From: Cytophagaceae bacterium
Lineage (GTDB): Bacteria > Bacteroidota > Bacteroidia > Cytophagales > JAIYAX01
Reading direction: 5' to 3'
DNA: 64,000 nt
NCBI GenBank assembly: GCA_027488815.1
Contig: JAIYAX010000023.1
Location: 48,222 to 112,221, forward strand
The stretch's first letter is position 1. Every line of letters starts with the position of its first letter. The notes below the pieces were generated by a model, which saw nothing but the letters and a program-made list of their open reading frames with translations, did not search any database and was not told where the DNA came from. Positions 27,790 to 37,839 of the stretch are shown one piece after another. Position numbers and translations under genes: made by a program.

Positions 27790-29796
27790 ATGTCAGTGAC
27801 TTCTGATTCCGCATCATTGATTCATCCACTACGATATGCAGAAAGTCTCAGCACATACAAACGTCGAGAGACCATAGAAGTAAACATCGGTGATGTTCCT
27901 TTAGGTGCACATCATCCTATCCGGGTGCAGTCCATGACCACTGTCGATACGATGGATACCTTGGGAAGTGTTGAGCAGACCATTCGAATGGTAAATGCAG
28001 GCTGTGAATACGTACGGATCACTGCTCCCAGTGTAAACGAAGCCCGAAATCTGGAGAACATCAGAAATGAACTCAGAAAAAGGGGCTACCATGTGCCACT
28101 AATTGCTGATATTCACTTCACCCCCAATGCCGCTGAGCTGGCTGCCCGCATCGTTGAAAAGGTGAGGATAAACCCAGGCAACTATGCAGATAAAAAGAAA
28201 TTTGAGACCATAGACTACTCAGATGCGGCTTACGAAGCTGAACTTCAACGTATCCGTGATAAGTTTCTACCCCTGGTTAAAATTTGTAAAGAATATGGAA
28301 CTGCCATGCGAATCGGCACCAATCATGGCTCTCTATCAGATCGTATTTTGAGCAGATATGGCGATACTCCACTCGGCATGGTGGAGTCGGCACTTGAATT
28401 TTTACGCATTTGTGAGGACGAGAAGTACTACAATATTGTTCTGTCTATGAAGGCCAGCAACACCCAGGTTATGGTACAAGCCTATCGCTTGCTGGTCGAT
28501 AAACTAAAAAATGAAGGTTTTAAGCCTTACCCTTTGCATTTGGGAGTGACGGAGGCAGGCGATGGAGAAGATGGGCGCATTAAATCTGCAGTAGGAATAG
28601 GCGCATTGCTGGAGGATGGACTGGGTGATACAGTGCGTGTCTCACTTACTGAAGAGCCTGAATTTGAGGCTCCTGTTGCTCGGGCATTGATCGATCGGTA
28701 CACCCATCGGTCAGGCCATAAGGCTATCAAGGAGATCAACGGTTTAAGACTAGATCCATACCAATACCATCGAAGAAAAAGTATAGAAGTTCTCAATTTC
28801 GGAGGAGGAAATGTGCCTCGTGTGATTGCCGATTTTAGTCACTCCGCCGCAATAGGCATCGATGACCTTAAATCTGTTGGTCATTTCTACTTTTCCTTGA
28901 CCGATAAGTGGAACATGAATGATCAGGGTGTGGATTTCATCTATTCCGGTGACCATCCAGTGGATTTTATGTTTCCAAATGGTTTGAAAGAAATCGTCAA
29001 CTACCAGGTCTGGAAAAAAGTGAACGATAAAAAGCACATTTTTCCTTTATTGACTTCAAAGGAGTATGTGTTAAATGAGGTACCCTCCGGCGAAACTGTT
29101 TTTATCAAACTGGAGCTCGATGAGCTTGAGGATCAAGCATTGCTGATCAAGCTAGAGAAAGAAACTAAAGCAGTATTGCTCATTCATACCGAAAACACCC
29201 ATGCGTATGCTGAGCTCAGAAGGTTGTTTTTTGAGCTGATCGAAAGAGAGATACTACTTCCTGTAGTGGTTTGTCGGCCATTTAATTACCTATCTACAGA
29301 GTTAAGTACCCTTTATGCTGCCACAGATGTGGGTGGTCTGTTAATTGATGGTTTTGGAGATGGAATCATGCTAAGCAGCCAGAAGGAGCTATCTCAAGGA
29401 GATAAGAGTTTTAAGGCTGACATGTTAAAAACACGGAATTCGGTCTCCTTTGGCATTTTGCAAGCGGCTCGTACCCGCATGTCAAAAACGGAATACATCA
29501 GTTGTCCTAGTTGTGGCCGCACGCTTTTTGACCTTCAGGAAACGACTGCAATGATCCGCAAACGAACTGACCATCTGAAAGGAGTTAAGATTGGTATCAT
29601 GGGTTGCATTGTGAATGGTCCCGGAGAAATGGCAGATGCTGACTATGGCTATGTAGGCTCTGGGGTAGGCAAAATCACTCTTTATAAGGGTCAGGATGTG
29701 GTAAAAAGGAATGTTCCAAGTGAAAATGCTGTTGATGAATTAATCGACATCATCCGGCAGGATGGCAATTGGATTGAACCTGCTCCTGTCATTTAA
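27790..29796 (+). CDS. ispG: 4-hydroxy-3-methylbut-2-enyl diphosphate synthase, long form
   Basis: 668-residue IspG/GcpE of the MEP isoprenoid pathway: converts methylerythritol cyclodiphosphate to HMBPP with a 4Fe-4S cluster. The N-terminal TIM barrel starts at GDVPLGAHHPIRVQSMTTVDT near residue 34 and includes ADIHFTPNAAELAARIVEKVRINPGN near 106. The C-terminal domain holds the cluster cysteines in SCPSCGRTLFDLQ near 572 and MGCIVNGPGEMADADYGYVG near 605. The ~250-residue insertion between the two domains (about 300-550) is the long form known from Bacteroidetes, Chlamydiae and plants. It leads a three-gene unit with the two small genes after it. Confidence 0.96.
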   Translation: MSVTSDSASLIHPLRYAESLSTYKRRETIEVNIGDVPLGAHHPIRVQSMTTVDTMDTLGSVEQTIRMVNAGCEYVRITAPSVNEARNLENIRNELRKRGYHVPLIADIHFTPNAAELAARIVEKVRINPGNYADKKKFETIDYSDAAYEAELQRIRDKFLPLVKICKEYGTAMRIGTNHGSLSDRILSRYGDTPLGMVESALEFLRICEDEKYYNIVLSMKASNTQVMVQAYRLLVDKLKNEGFKPYPLHLGVTEAGDGEDGRIKSAVGIGALLEDGLGDTVRVSLTEEPEFEAPVARALIDRYTHRSGHKAIKEINGLRLDPYQYHRRKSIEVLNFGGGNVPRVIADFSHSAAIGIDDLKSVGHFYFSLTDKWNMNDQGVDFIYSGDHPVDFMFPNGLKEIVNYQVWKKVNDKKHIFPLLTSKEYVLNEVPSGETVFIKLELDELEDQALLIKLEKETKAVLLIHTENTHAYAELRRLFFELIEREILLPVVVCRPFNYLSTELSTLYAATDVGGLLIDGFGDGIMLSSQKELSQGDKSFKADMLKTRNSVSFGILQAARTRMSKTEYISCPSCGRTLFDLQETTAMIRKRTDHLKGVKIGIMGCIVNGPGEMADADYGYVGSGVGKITLYKGQDVVKRNVPSENAVDELIDIIRQDGNWIEPAPVI

Positions 29797-29806
29797 CGAA
29801 GTTTAT

Positions 29807-30016
29807 ATGAACAATTCAGCACAAGAGGATTCTAAGAAAACAGGGATCAAGCGGTATTTTGAGCTTGGCGAGGTATTTACCTATTGGTTCAGAAAGCATG
29901 ACCCGAATAGACCTACAAATTTGAACCTGAAAATGATGCATGGGATCAATAAGATCTCTATGATTATGTTTCTGGTTGGGATCATCTTTATCCTGGTGAA
30001 AAAGTTTTTGCTTTGA
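29807..30016 (+). CDS. Small single-helix membrane protein (probably DUF6728)
   Basis: 69 residues with a charged N-terminal half (RYFELGEVFTYWFRKHDPNRPTNLN) and one C-terminal membrane helix (MIMFLVGIIFILVKKFLL). The pattern resembles the small Bacteroidetes family I know as DUF6728; the name is given from memory. Start ATG 29807 is 10 bp after the ispG stop; an upstream in-frame extension would lie inside ispG. The TGA stop overlaps the TTG start of the next gene. No function is known. Confidence 0.7.
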   Translation: MNNSAQEDSKKTGIKRYFELGEVFTYWFRKHDPNRPTNLNLKMMHGINKISMIMFLVGIIFILVKKFLL

Positions 30017-30360
30017 ACCTAAGTGAGTACCGGGATTATTGCCTTTCAAAAAAAGGCGTGACTGAAGAAACACCCTTTGGTCCGGATACTCTGGTATTCA
30101 AAGTTTTGGGTAAAATGTTCTCTGCAACAGATTTGATCCTGTTTGAAAGCATCAACCTGAAGTATCCAACAGAAGTGATAGACGAATTACGAGAGGCCTA
30201 CCCTGGTGTTTTGCCTGGTTATCACATGAACAAGAAGCATTGGAACACCATTCTCATGGACGGATCGATCCCTGACAAGTTAATTTGCCAATGGATCGAT
30301 ATTTCCTATGATTTGGTTGTAGAAGGTTTACCTCAAAGTCTTAAGTCTAAGCTGATGTAG
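30013..30360 (+). CDS. MmcQ/YjbR family protein
   Basis: 115-residue MmcQ/YjbR (CyaY-like fold) protein. The N-terminus MNLSEYRDYCLSKKGVTEE matches the family opening, followed by TPFGPDTLVFKVLGKMF and, near residue 75, the conserved HMNKKHWNTILMDGSIPD. The fold suggests DNA binding but function is unclear. The start is TTG at 30013, overlapping the upstream TGA (TTGA); no ATG fits the family N-terminus. It is coupled to the ispG unit. Confidence 0.88.
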   Translation: MNLSEYRDYCLSKKGVTEETPFGPDTLVFKVLGKMFSATDLILFESINLKYPTEVIDELREAYPGVLPGYHMNKKHWNTILMDGSIPDKLICQWIDISYDLVVEGLPQSLKSKLM

Positions 30361-30364
30361 CGAA

Positions 30365-33300
30365 TTACCTCCCCCTTACCAGCTTAATCGTTTTCTCCTT
30401 ATCACCTTCGCTGATCCTTAGGATGTACATTCCTTCAGCGAGGTCAGAGATTTTCACCACCTGCTCCCTAACTTCTGTTGGTGAAGGAGCTAAAAGATCA
30501 TTAAACATGAGTTGACCCTTCACGGTGAAAAGCTGGAGAACAACAGGTTCAATGCCTTCGGTGCTGTAACTGACAGTAAAGCTACTGTTGAATAGGGTAG
30601 GGAACACACCAGCAGAGAAGCCAATTGGTGTCCCACTTCCTGGAAAAACCACTTTAAAGTTGTTCTTGATCACCTCAAAATCGTCAATTACTGCCCCGGC
30701 TCTGTTCACAAATCCATCACTGATAAAGCTAATCCTGAAAGCAACATACGTATTGCCCTTAAGGAAGCTTACATCTTGCTTCATACGAACAAATTCTTTG
30801 ATCTCCCCACTGAAATAGGATTTATTAATCGGGAACAGACGTCCTGATGCCGTATTGGTGAAATTATACCAGTCTTCCTCTTTTTCGCCCAGCCAGTTCC
30901 ATGTTATGCCTTTATCTGTGCTGTATTCCACATACATTCCATCTGTCGCCAAATCGATGTTAAATTTTGTAACAAAAGAAAGTGAATAGAATGCATCCTC
31001 TGTAAAGTTGAATGTTGGCGAATAGATCCAGCTATGCGTGTTATTGCTGTAGTTGGCAGTTAAAGGGGAAGTAACAAAAGCCTTGTTGCCGCTTGAAGTA
31101 CCGTTTTTACCTGAGAAAGTTGAACTTGAAAGTTCAAAGCCCGAGCCCTGTAGTGTTTCTACTCCGAAATGTCCAGGATTAATTTCAAAATTCCCTCCAT
31201 CTTTTGCCTGATAGGAGGTCGTTAAATCTGGCAGAACCTTAACAAAATCAGTTTTTTGAATAGTGTCTTGGAAGTTATTAATTCCCAATTCAATGGAGTA
31301 AAAGCCGATCTGAGGAAACTGAATAACAGGCCTTTTACCGGAATAGATTTGATTTCCTGGATTGATTCTCCAGTTCCAAATGTTTGCATTTCTGCTCCTG
31401 TCAAGTGGTGCATATTCTACATTCGTATAAGCAACCCTTGCTCCAGCAAAATCGGCAACAGGTGTCATAAACAAATCTGAGGAATACAAGCCTCTTCCAT
31501 GAGTGGAAGCGATTACGAAATTGTCCGATTTTCTGATTTGAAATTGGGTTACTCTTGTTTTGGGTACCGCATTTCCAATGAAATACCAGTTGGCAGCATT
31601 ATGCAATGAATCCGTTGCCCAAACACCTATTTCGGTACCAATGATGGCTTGATTCCTATTTATCGGTGAAATCAGGGCAGTACGAACAGGTACATCTGGA
31701 AGATTGCCTTCTACCACTCTCCATTGAAACCCACCATTAAAGCTTTCCCAAACACTTGCCAGACCATAGTTGGAGTAGGTAGCCAATAAGTGATTCGGAT
31801 CATTTGGATCTTCCGTGATGCTTGAAACTGAGCCGAAAGGCATTCCTGAGCTTTGATTTAACCATTCCCCGGGTGTGGAGGTTGCAAAGGGAGCAGTGAA
31901 ATTGACCACTCTGACGATTCTTCCATTACTAAGCCCAAAATAAACCCTATTGGCAATACTGTCAGAAACATAAATTGAAGTAACTCTTCCAGTTCCAAAT
32001 GCACTACAGTTAACAGCTGTTTGAACACCATTTGACTGTGGGCCAATCCATCGGAAAAATCGGCCTGGAAGATCAGAGCAATACATGATACCACCTTTGT
32101 TATCATAATCAGTAGGATTAATGAAACTTGCACCAGTATTATCTGTTAGTTCCATTGGTCTGAAGCTGTTGCCCCCGTCATTAGAGATATAATAACTATT
32201 AAAAATATATGATGACCATTGGTTAAAGGGGTTCAACTGATCTATATGGCAAAAAGCTCCATCTCCTCCGCTGACTTCAGTAGTGGCATTCATGCCGGCA
32301 TTACTAAAACGCTGAGATCCATTGTCTTGAGCTCCTGCTAACATGTATTCAACTCCCTGACCAGGATGCAAGGCACAATGGTAAAACTGAGTTACATTAT
32401 AATTGTCTTTTCTTTTGGAAATTTGTGGCATTGCAGCCCTCGCATTGGTTGTTCGATAAATACCCCCATCATTGCCAAAATAGCACACATCGGCATTACC
32501 CGGCTCAAAATAGATGATGTGCTGATCAGCATGCACTTCTTGCAGGCCAAAGCCTCCAAACCATTGGCTTACCATGGTCCAGCTATTGGCAGCCCCACCC
32601 AGATCTGATTTATACAGGTCGATTCCTCCTACATAAATAACCTCACGATCACCGGGTGACACGTCAATGCATAGGTCATACCATGCCTGACCACGGCTAA
32701 TGTCTCCGGGCGGCATTCCAAGACCTTCCGGCTCAACCCTGGCTTGCCAGCTACTGCCACGGTTTACGGAGCGTATCACACCAGAAACCTGACTGCCCTG
32801 AGCTGTTATAGCATATACATAGTTCGAATCACTATCAGCTACAGCCAATTCGATACGGTCTGCATTGATCCCTGAAGGCAGTGGTAAAGCGCTTGACCAT
32901 GTTAGGCCATCATTACTACTCCGGTGTATACTTCCATCAAGGGAGGCAAAAATCATTCCTTGTCCGGACATCTCCATATCATAAGCAAAGGTGAACCCGA
33001 ATCCGGTTCCTGTTGCATCGCTAAGCACTTTTGTAAAGGAACCACCACCATCTGTAGATCTGAAAACTCCCTGATTAGTTGCCACCAATAAGGTGCCTGC
33101 GGGAGTAACTAATACACGTTGGGAGAAGAAAAAGCCTAAGGTAGCTGGCAATTGAGTCCAGTTAGCACCGGCATCTGTTGATTTGAAAACTCCCGCTCCT
33201 CTTGCAGCGTCTCCATTTCCATAGCCTTCACCTGTGGTAGCATAAAAGGTGCTGGTGTTTGTCGGGTCAAACGTGATCCAAGAAACAGAGAGGATGCTTA

Positions 33301-33799
33301 AGAAATCATTTACCGGTGTCCAGATGGGTTGATTTACAGTAATATCATTTGTCTTCCAAATCCCCCCATTAACTCCTCCGGCAAATACTGTTTTGCGTGT
33401 AGGGTCATTCGGGTCGACCATGATGGCACGGGTACGGCCTGAAACATTGGAGGGGCCACGCTCTTGCCAATTGGAATTCATAAGACTGGTATTGCTGATC
33501 CTCATACCACGGCGTTGCGCCAATTGGGCTTCAATCACTTGCTCGGCGACCAATAGCCTTTCGACAGGCACAGCACCGGTGGAAAGGTCCATAGTGGCAG
33601 CTTTGTCCTGTAGCCAAAAGCCATCAGGCGTAGCTTTATCTTTCTTGGGTATGGAGGACCGAAACTGATAGGGCAGGTTGCCGTATTCATATTCCTCTTC
33701 ACCTACAGGCTCCAGGTGCTTTTCAAAAAGATGAAATGAAAGCAATCCAACAATAAAAAGAGGCAATACAACCCCAAGTGATTTAAGCAGTGTTCTCAT
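30365..33799 (-). CDS. Exported BNR/sortilin-type beta-propeller protein with T9SS sorting domain
   Basis: 1144 residues. An N-terminal signal/anchor helix (residues ~5-25) is followed by an extended region, then repeated BNR/VPS10-type blades (Asp-box-like SxDxGxxW motifs: STDAGANWTQL near 208, SNDGLTWSSA near 293, SFNGGFQWRVV near 690). A PKD-like and jelly-roll region lies around 790-1060. The C-terminal ~80 residues are a type A T9SS sorting domain (FPTLFNSSFTVSY, DLAEGMYILRI, KTIKLVRGR). It is therefore probably a secreted or surface glycosidase-like propeller protein; no catalytic residues could be assigned. It is transcribed alone, convergent with the ispG unit. Confidence 0.85.
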   Translation of the reverse strand: MRTLLKSLGVVLPLFIVGLLSFHLFEKHLEPVGEEEYEYGNLPYQFRSSIPKKDKATPDGFWLQDKAATMDLSTGAVPVERLLVAEQVIEAQLAQRRGMRISNTSLMNSNWQERGPSNVSGRTRAIMVDPNDPTRKTVFAGGVNGGIWKTNDITVNQPIWTPVNDFLSILSVSWITFDPTNTSTFYATTGEGYGNGDAARGAGVFKSTDAGANWTQLPATLGFFFSQRVLVTPAGTLLVATNQGVFRSTDGGGSFTKVLSDATGTGFGFTFAYDMEMSGQGMIFASLDGSIHRSSNDGLTWSSALPLPSGINADRIELAVADSDSNYVYAITAQGSQVSGVIRSVNRGSSWQARVEPEGLGMPPGDISRGQAWYDLCIDVSPGDREVIYVGGIDLYKSDLGGAANSWTMVSQWFGGFGLQEVHADQHIIYFEPGNADVCYFGNDGGIYRTTNARAAMPQISKRKDNYNVTQFYHCALHPGQGVEYMLAGAQDNGSQRFSNAGMNATTEVSGGDGAFCHIDQLNPFNQWSSYIFNSYYISNDGGNSFRPMELTDNTGASFINPTDYDNKGGIMYCSDLPGRFFRWIGPQSNGVQTAVNCSAFGTGRVTSIYVSDSIANRVYFGLSNGRIVRVVNFTAPFATSTPGEWLNQSSGMPFGSVSSITEDPNDPNHLLATYSNYGLASVWESFNGGFQWRVVEGNLPDVPVRTALISPINRNQAIIGTEIGVWATDSLHNAANWYFIGNAVPKTRVTQFQIRKSDNFVIASTHGRGLYSSDLFMTPVADFAGARVAYTNVEYAPLDRSRNANIWNWRINPGNQIYSGKRPVIQFPQIGFYSIELGINNFQDTIQKTDFVKVLPDLTTSYQAKDGGNFEINPGHFGVETLQGSGFELSSSTFSGKNGTSSGNKAFVTSPLTANYSNNTHSWIYSPTFNFTEDAFYSLSFVTKFNIDLATDGMYVEYSTDKGITWNWLGEKEEDWYNFTNTASGRLFPINKSYFSGEIKEFVRMKQDVSFLKGNTYVAFRISFISDGFVNRAGAVIDDFEVIKNNFKVVFPGSGTPIGFSAGVFPTLFNSSFTVSYSTEGIEPVVLQLFTVKGQLMFNDLLAPSPTEVREQVVKISDLAEGMYILRISEGDKEKTIKLVRGR

Positions 33800-33940
33800 G
33801 ATTCGGTAAATTTAATACCAAGAGTATTACGGTGGTAACAACATTTAGTACGGAATTGTCCCAAATTGTGATGAAAGGCAGCAAAATATGCTTCTACAGG
33901 TCTGAACAGGTTTCAATTGACATGATTTGCCCTGATTTAA

Positions 33941-34657
33941 TTGATTAGTTTTGTACTTTATCTGAACAATACCCTGAACCCAACACTACGATATCAACTG
34001 TTGTTTCTGATCAGTTTGCTTATGCTGATGGGTTCTTGCAAAAAGAAAATGGTTTGTCCTGCCTATCAAAGTCAGTTTATTCTGGACAAACAGACAGCCG
34101 ATGTACGATTCTCTGGCTTTCAAATCGTGGAGTCTGATACAGTGCCACATGAAGTCAAACCGCATGATAAGTTCAAATACGGTTTGATGCCCCGGCTAAG
34201 CGAACGTAAAAAGTGGAAGCAGGTTCGTACTGTAGAAATGAAATTGCTTTTTGCTGAAAAAGCAGATACTTCGGCCTCCATAATTGTACTTGGCGACAGC
34301 ACAGGTGAAGTAAGTTCAGATGTAAGCAGGGAGCCATTGACTACTGAGATCAATGTAGATCAGGCGAATTATTTTATCATTTTGGGTCCGCTTTTACCCA
34401 GACCTAAGGAGAAAAAAGAGTCTGAAAAAAAGGAGGAAGGAAAAGAAGAGGAACCCCTTTCCAAAGTGGAGCGGCAATTACGTAAAGAAAAAGAAAAAGA
34501 AGAGCGAAAAAAAATGCGAAAAGGTGAAGCGCCTCCTGTGCGCTATCTTCTGCCTGAAGAACTGCTGAATGAGGACGGAACTGACCCTAGAGAAAACCGA
34601 CCCAAGCAGGCAAAACCGGTGGTTGAGGAGGAAGAACCAACCGATCCGGAACGTTAG
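33941..34657 (+). CDS. Lipoprotein-like protein with Lys/Glu-rich C-terminus (start uncertain)
   Basis: 238 codons as drawn. The likely lipobox is LMGSC near codon 33, after hydrophobic QLLFLISLLML, so the mature protein probably begins at that Cys. The middle (residues ~45-150) is an ordinary mixed region and the C-terminal ~90 residues are very rich in Lys and Glu (EKKESEKKEEGKEEE) and likely disordered. I do not recognise the family. The frame opens with TTG right after a stop; a perfect -7 box, TAGTTTTG at 33946-33953, lies inside this 5' end, so the true start is probably downstream (an in-frame CTG at about 33972 or TTG at 34001). It overlaps the 3' end of leuS by 4 bp, convergent. Confidence 0.65.
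   Translation: MISFVLYLNNTLNPTLRYQLLFLISLLMLMGSCKKKMVCPAYQSQFILDKQTADVRFSGFQIVESDTVPHEVKPHDKFKYGLMPRLSERKKWKQVRTVEMKLLFAEKADTSASIIVLGDSTGEVSSDVSREPLTTEINVDQANYFIILGPLLPRPKEKKESEKKEEGKEEEPLSKVERQLRKEKEKEERKKMRKGEAPPVRYLLPEELLNEDGTDPRENRPKQAKPVVEEEEPTDPER
33946..33953 (+). promoter_or_regulatory. -7-like box inside the drawn start of the lipoprotein gene
   Basis: TAGTTTTG fits TAnnTTTG. A TTG at 33927-33929 is 16 bases upstream, a shorter spacer than elsewhere in this window, so the call is tentative. If real, translation starts downstream of about 33960. Confidence 0.35.
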
Positions 34658-37608
34658 ATCACAATATTGATAATCCTGCCGGGTACCACCACCACTTTTT
34701 TGGCTGGTTTACCTTCCATCCATTTTTGAACCGGCTCTAGCTGAAGCGCTGCTTTTTCTATATCCTGAGGTGTTAGATCCAAGGCAAGTTCTACGTTTGC
34801 ACGATGCTTACCATTGATTGAAACCGGATAGTTAAAGGTGTTTTCGATCAGGTATTCCTCATTCCACTGAGGGAATGCAGCAGAGGAGATGGACGTGTTG
34901 TGCCCTAATTGGCTCCAAAGTTCTTCAGCAATATGTGGGGCAAAAGGGCTTATCAGGACAGCCAATGGCTCCAGAACGCTTCTTTTTTTGCATTTGAGGG
35001 CTGATAAATCGTTTACACAAATCATAAAAGCACTCACAGTGGTATTGAAGGACAATTTCTCCATGTCCTCTTCCACTTTTTTGATGGTTTTGTGCAAGGC
35101 TTTTAACTCTTCTTTGGTCGGGCTTTGCTCGTTGACTTGAAAGTTAAACTGCTCATCATGAAACAGATTCCAGAATTTTTTAAGGAATCGATGCACCCCA
35201 TCTATACCATGTGTGCTCCAGGGTTTACTTTGCTCGATAGGCCCAAGGAACATTTCGTAAAGCCTTAAGGTATCTGCACCATAGCTGTCACAAATCTCAT
35301 CCGGGTTCACAACGTTGTACTTGGACTTGGACATTTTTTCGATTTCGATGGGCAGCAAAATTTCCGGCATGTTCGACCCATCAAAACTGGAAGCCTGAAG
35401 TGTTGGAACCATAGCTTCTTCTGAACTTATAGCTAATCGTTTTAGTGCAGCAGCGACATCATTTGCAGAAAAGGTGATGTCTTTCAAAAAGTCATACTTT
35501 TTTCTGTTTTTCTCGTGTGTTTCTGCATCTAAAGCGTAGTACAATTTATCTCCTTCAGATTTAATGGGAACACCATCGATCGGATAATTGATGGTTTGCA
35601 AAAACTCTTTTGGAATTGATTTCGATAAAGCTGGTGGTATCAGTGTTCTGATTTGCGTAGACTCAGAATGTGCCACATACAAACTTGCTTTAGCGCTGAC
35701 TCCCTGTATCATCCCCTGATTGACCAGCTTTTTAAACGGTTCCTCCACAGGAACAAAACCCAAATCATATAAAATCTTGCACCAAAAGCGGGAGTACAAT
35801 AAGTGGCCGGTGGCATGCTCGGCTCCGCCCATGTAAAGGTCTACCTGGCCCCAAAAGTCAAGGGCTTCTTTACCGGAAAATACACCATTGTTCTGGGCAT
35901 CCATGTACCTGAACCAGTACCAGCTACTTCCTGCCCAGCCCGGCATAGTGCTTAGCTCCAGTGGATATCCTGCTCCATTTTCAACAATCCCTTTTCCTGG
36001 CTGGTAGTTCCAGTTATTGGCCCTCCCAAGCGGAGGCTCCCCTGATTCAGTTGGTAGAAACTTATCGATCTCAGGAAGCAGCAAAGGAAGTTCCTCTTCT
36101 TGCAGGGTGTAAGGCATTCCGTCTTTGAAATAAACGGGCAGGGGCTCCCCCCAATACCGCTGACGGGTAAAAATGGCATCTCTTAGCCTGTAATTGGTTC
36201 TGCCTTTGCCGGCCTGACCGGCTTCCAATTGCTGAATACATCGGTCGATGGCTTCCGGTACCTCTAGTCCATCTAAAAACGAAGAGTTGATCATTGCGCC
36301 ATGCTTCTCGTCCCAGGCAGCAAGTGAAAAATCGTGGCTTTGAGCAGGTTCAATTACTTGTTTTACAGGTAGCCCGAAATGTTTGGCAAAGGCAAAGTCT
36401 CTGCTGTCGTGAGCAGGTACAGCCATCACCGCCCCGGTGCCATAGCCGGCAAGCACATAGTCGCCTACCCAGATGGGCAAAGGGGCTGAAGTGAAAGGGT
36501 GCAACACATAAGAGCCGGTGAAAACCCCGGATATGGTTTTGACATCCGACATGCGATCTCTTTCGGAGCGGTTTTTTGCCTTGTCGACATAAGCCCGCAC
36601 TGCTGCCTGCTGTTCCTTCGTGGTTAGGCGCTCTACCCATTCATGCTCAGGGGCGATGGTGACAAAAGTGACCCCAAAAAGAGTATCTGGGCGAGTGGTG
36701 AATACTTCTATGGCACCTTCACCCGCCTGCAACGGGAAAAATACCTGTGCCCCTCTGGACTTGCCGATCCAGTGACGCTGCATTTCCTTAACAGGATCAG
36801 GCCATTCGATCTCTTCTAGCCCTTGCAGCAGTCTGTCGGCGTATGCAGTGATCCGCATCATCCATTGCAGCATGTTTTTACGCTCCACAGGATGGCCACC
36901 ACGCTCTGAAAAGCCATCTTTTACCTCATCGTTGGAGAGTACCGTCCCTAGCGCAGGGCACCAGTTCACAGTTGTCTCAGCGAGGTAAGCTAGCCGATAA
37001 TGAAGCAGGATACTTTGTTGCTTTTTTTCCGGGTAGGCGTTCCAATCTTCAGCGCTGAACACATCAGGTTGAACATCAGTGGCAGCCTTAACTTTTGCAT
37101 TCCCTTCGGAGCTAAATCGTTCGATCAAGCGTGAGACAGGTTCTGCCTTTTGGGTTTCCATGTTGAACCAACTATGGAATATCTGTATAAAGATCCATTG
37201 GGTCCAGCGGTAGTATTCAGGGGCGCAGGTTTGCACCTCACGGCTCCAGTCGTAGTTGAAGCCAATGCGCCTCAGTTGTTTTTTATAGGTGCTGATGTTC
37301 TGGGCTGTGGTGATGGCAGGGTGTTGCCCTGTCTGAATAGCATATTGCTCGGCAGGAAGGCCAAAGGCATCAAAACCGGCAGGGTGAAGCACCTGGAAGC
37401 CTTTGTGCTTTTTGTAGCGGGCCACAATATCAGTGGCGATATAACCAAGCGGATGACCCACATGAAGTCCTGCTCCGCTGGGGTAAGGAAACATGTCTAA
37501 GACATAAAATTTGGCTTTCTCATCGGAAGAGGCAGTTTTAAAAGTGTGATGTTGTTCCCAATAGTTCTGCCATTTGGGTTCTATTTCCTGTGGGCGGTAT
37601 TCCGGCAT
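34654..37608 (-). CDS. leuS: Leucyl-tRNA synthetase
   Basis: 984-residue class I synthetase that charges tRNA-Leu. The HIGH-type motif is PYPSGAGLHVGHPLGY near residue 42; the KMSKS motif is EKMSKSKYNVVNPDEICDSY near 757. Between lies the editing domain (TTRPDTLFGVTFV near 310, GTGAVMAVPAHDSRDFAFA near 392). The C-terminal anticodon-binding and LeuS-specific domains end in KKVVVVPGRIINIVI. Length exceeds the E. coli enzyme (860), due to extra segments around 155-215 and 655-740, as in other Bacteroidetes. Single-gene unit on the minus strand. Confidence 0.97.
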   Translation of the reverse strand: MPEYRPQEIEPKWQNYWEQHHTFKTASSDEKAKFYVLDMFPYPSGAGLHVGHPLGYIATDIVARYKKHKGFQVLHPAGFDAFGLPAEQYAIQTGQHPAITTAQNISTYKKQLRRIGFNYDWSREVQTCAPEYYRWTQWIFIQIFHSWFNMETQKAEPVSRLIERFSSEGNAKVKAATDVQPDVFSAEDWNAYPEKKQQSILLHYRLAYLAETTVNWCPALGTVLSNDEVKDGFSERGGHPVERKNMLQWMMRITAYADRLLQGLEEIEWPDPVKEMQRHWIGKSRGAQVFFPLQAGEGAIEVFTTRPDTLFGVTFVTIAPEHEWVERLTTKEQQAAVRAYVDKAKNRSERDRMSDVKTISGVFTGSYVLHPFTSAPLPIWVGDYVLAGYGTGAVMAVPAHDSRDFAFAKHFGLPVKQVIEPAQSHDFSLAAWDEKHGAMINSSFLDGLEVPEAIDRCIQQLEAGQAGKGRTNYRLRDAIFTRQRYWGEPLPVYFKDGMPYTLQEEELPLLLPEIDKFLPTESGEPPLGRANNWNYQPGKGIVENGAGYPLELSTMPGWAGSSWYWFRYMDAQNNGVFSGKEALDFWGQVDLYMGGAEHATGHLLYSRFWCKILYDLGFVPVEEPFKKLVNQGMIQGVSAKASLYVAHSESTQIRTLIPPALSKSIPKEFLQTINYPIDGVPIKSEGDKLYYALDAETHEKNRKKYDFLKDITFSANDVAAALKRLAISSEEAMVPTLQASSFDGSNMPEILLPIEIEKMSKSKYNVVNPDEICDSYGADTLRLYEMFLGPIEQSKPWSTHGIDGVHRFLKKFWNLFHDEQFNFQVNEQSPTKEELKALHKTIKKVEEDMEKLSFNTTVSAFMICVNDLSALKCKKRSVLEPLAVLISPFAPHIAEELWSQLGHNTSISSAAFPQWNEEYLIENTFNYPVSINGKHRANVELALDLTPQDIEKAALQLEPVQKWMEGKPAKKVVVVPGRIINIVI

Positions 37609-37839
37609 TTTAGAAGTTATTCAGACTGCGAAAGTAGGGAAAATGGGGGATTTTGTGGGTTTAGAGGGCTTGTGGAGTTTGGAAAGTTAGAAACCCTATG
37701 GCTATTAGCTACTGCTCTTTCTATTTTAATTGATAGTTGAGGTTGAACTGCAGGGATGACAATTCTTACGATATTGCTTCTGGATAGCAAATCCTGAAGA
37801 GCAGATATTATTTTTATATTTGTTCAAACGAGTTCATGT
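37609..37839. other. Intergenic region between leuS and the antitoxin gene
   Basis: 231 bases without a supported gene. It contains the divergent upstream regions of leuS and the vapB-like gene. TACTTTCG on the minus strand (37629-37636) is one base off a -7 box for leuS but has no TTG at the right distance. Confidence 0.5.

Noticed and set aside
34654..34657. Overlap of the lipoprotein gene with leuS as a frameshift sign
   Set aside because: Both genes end normally; a 4-bp convergent overlap of stop codons is common.
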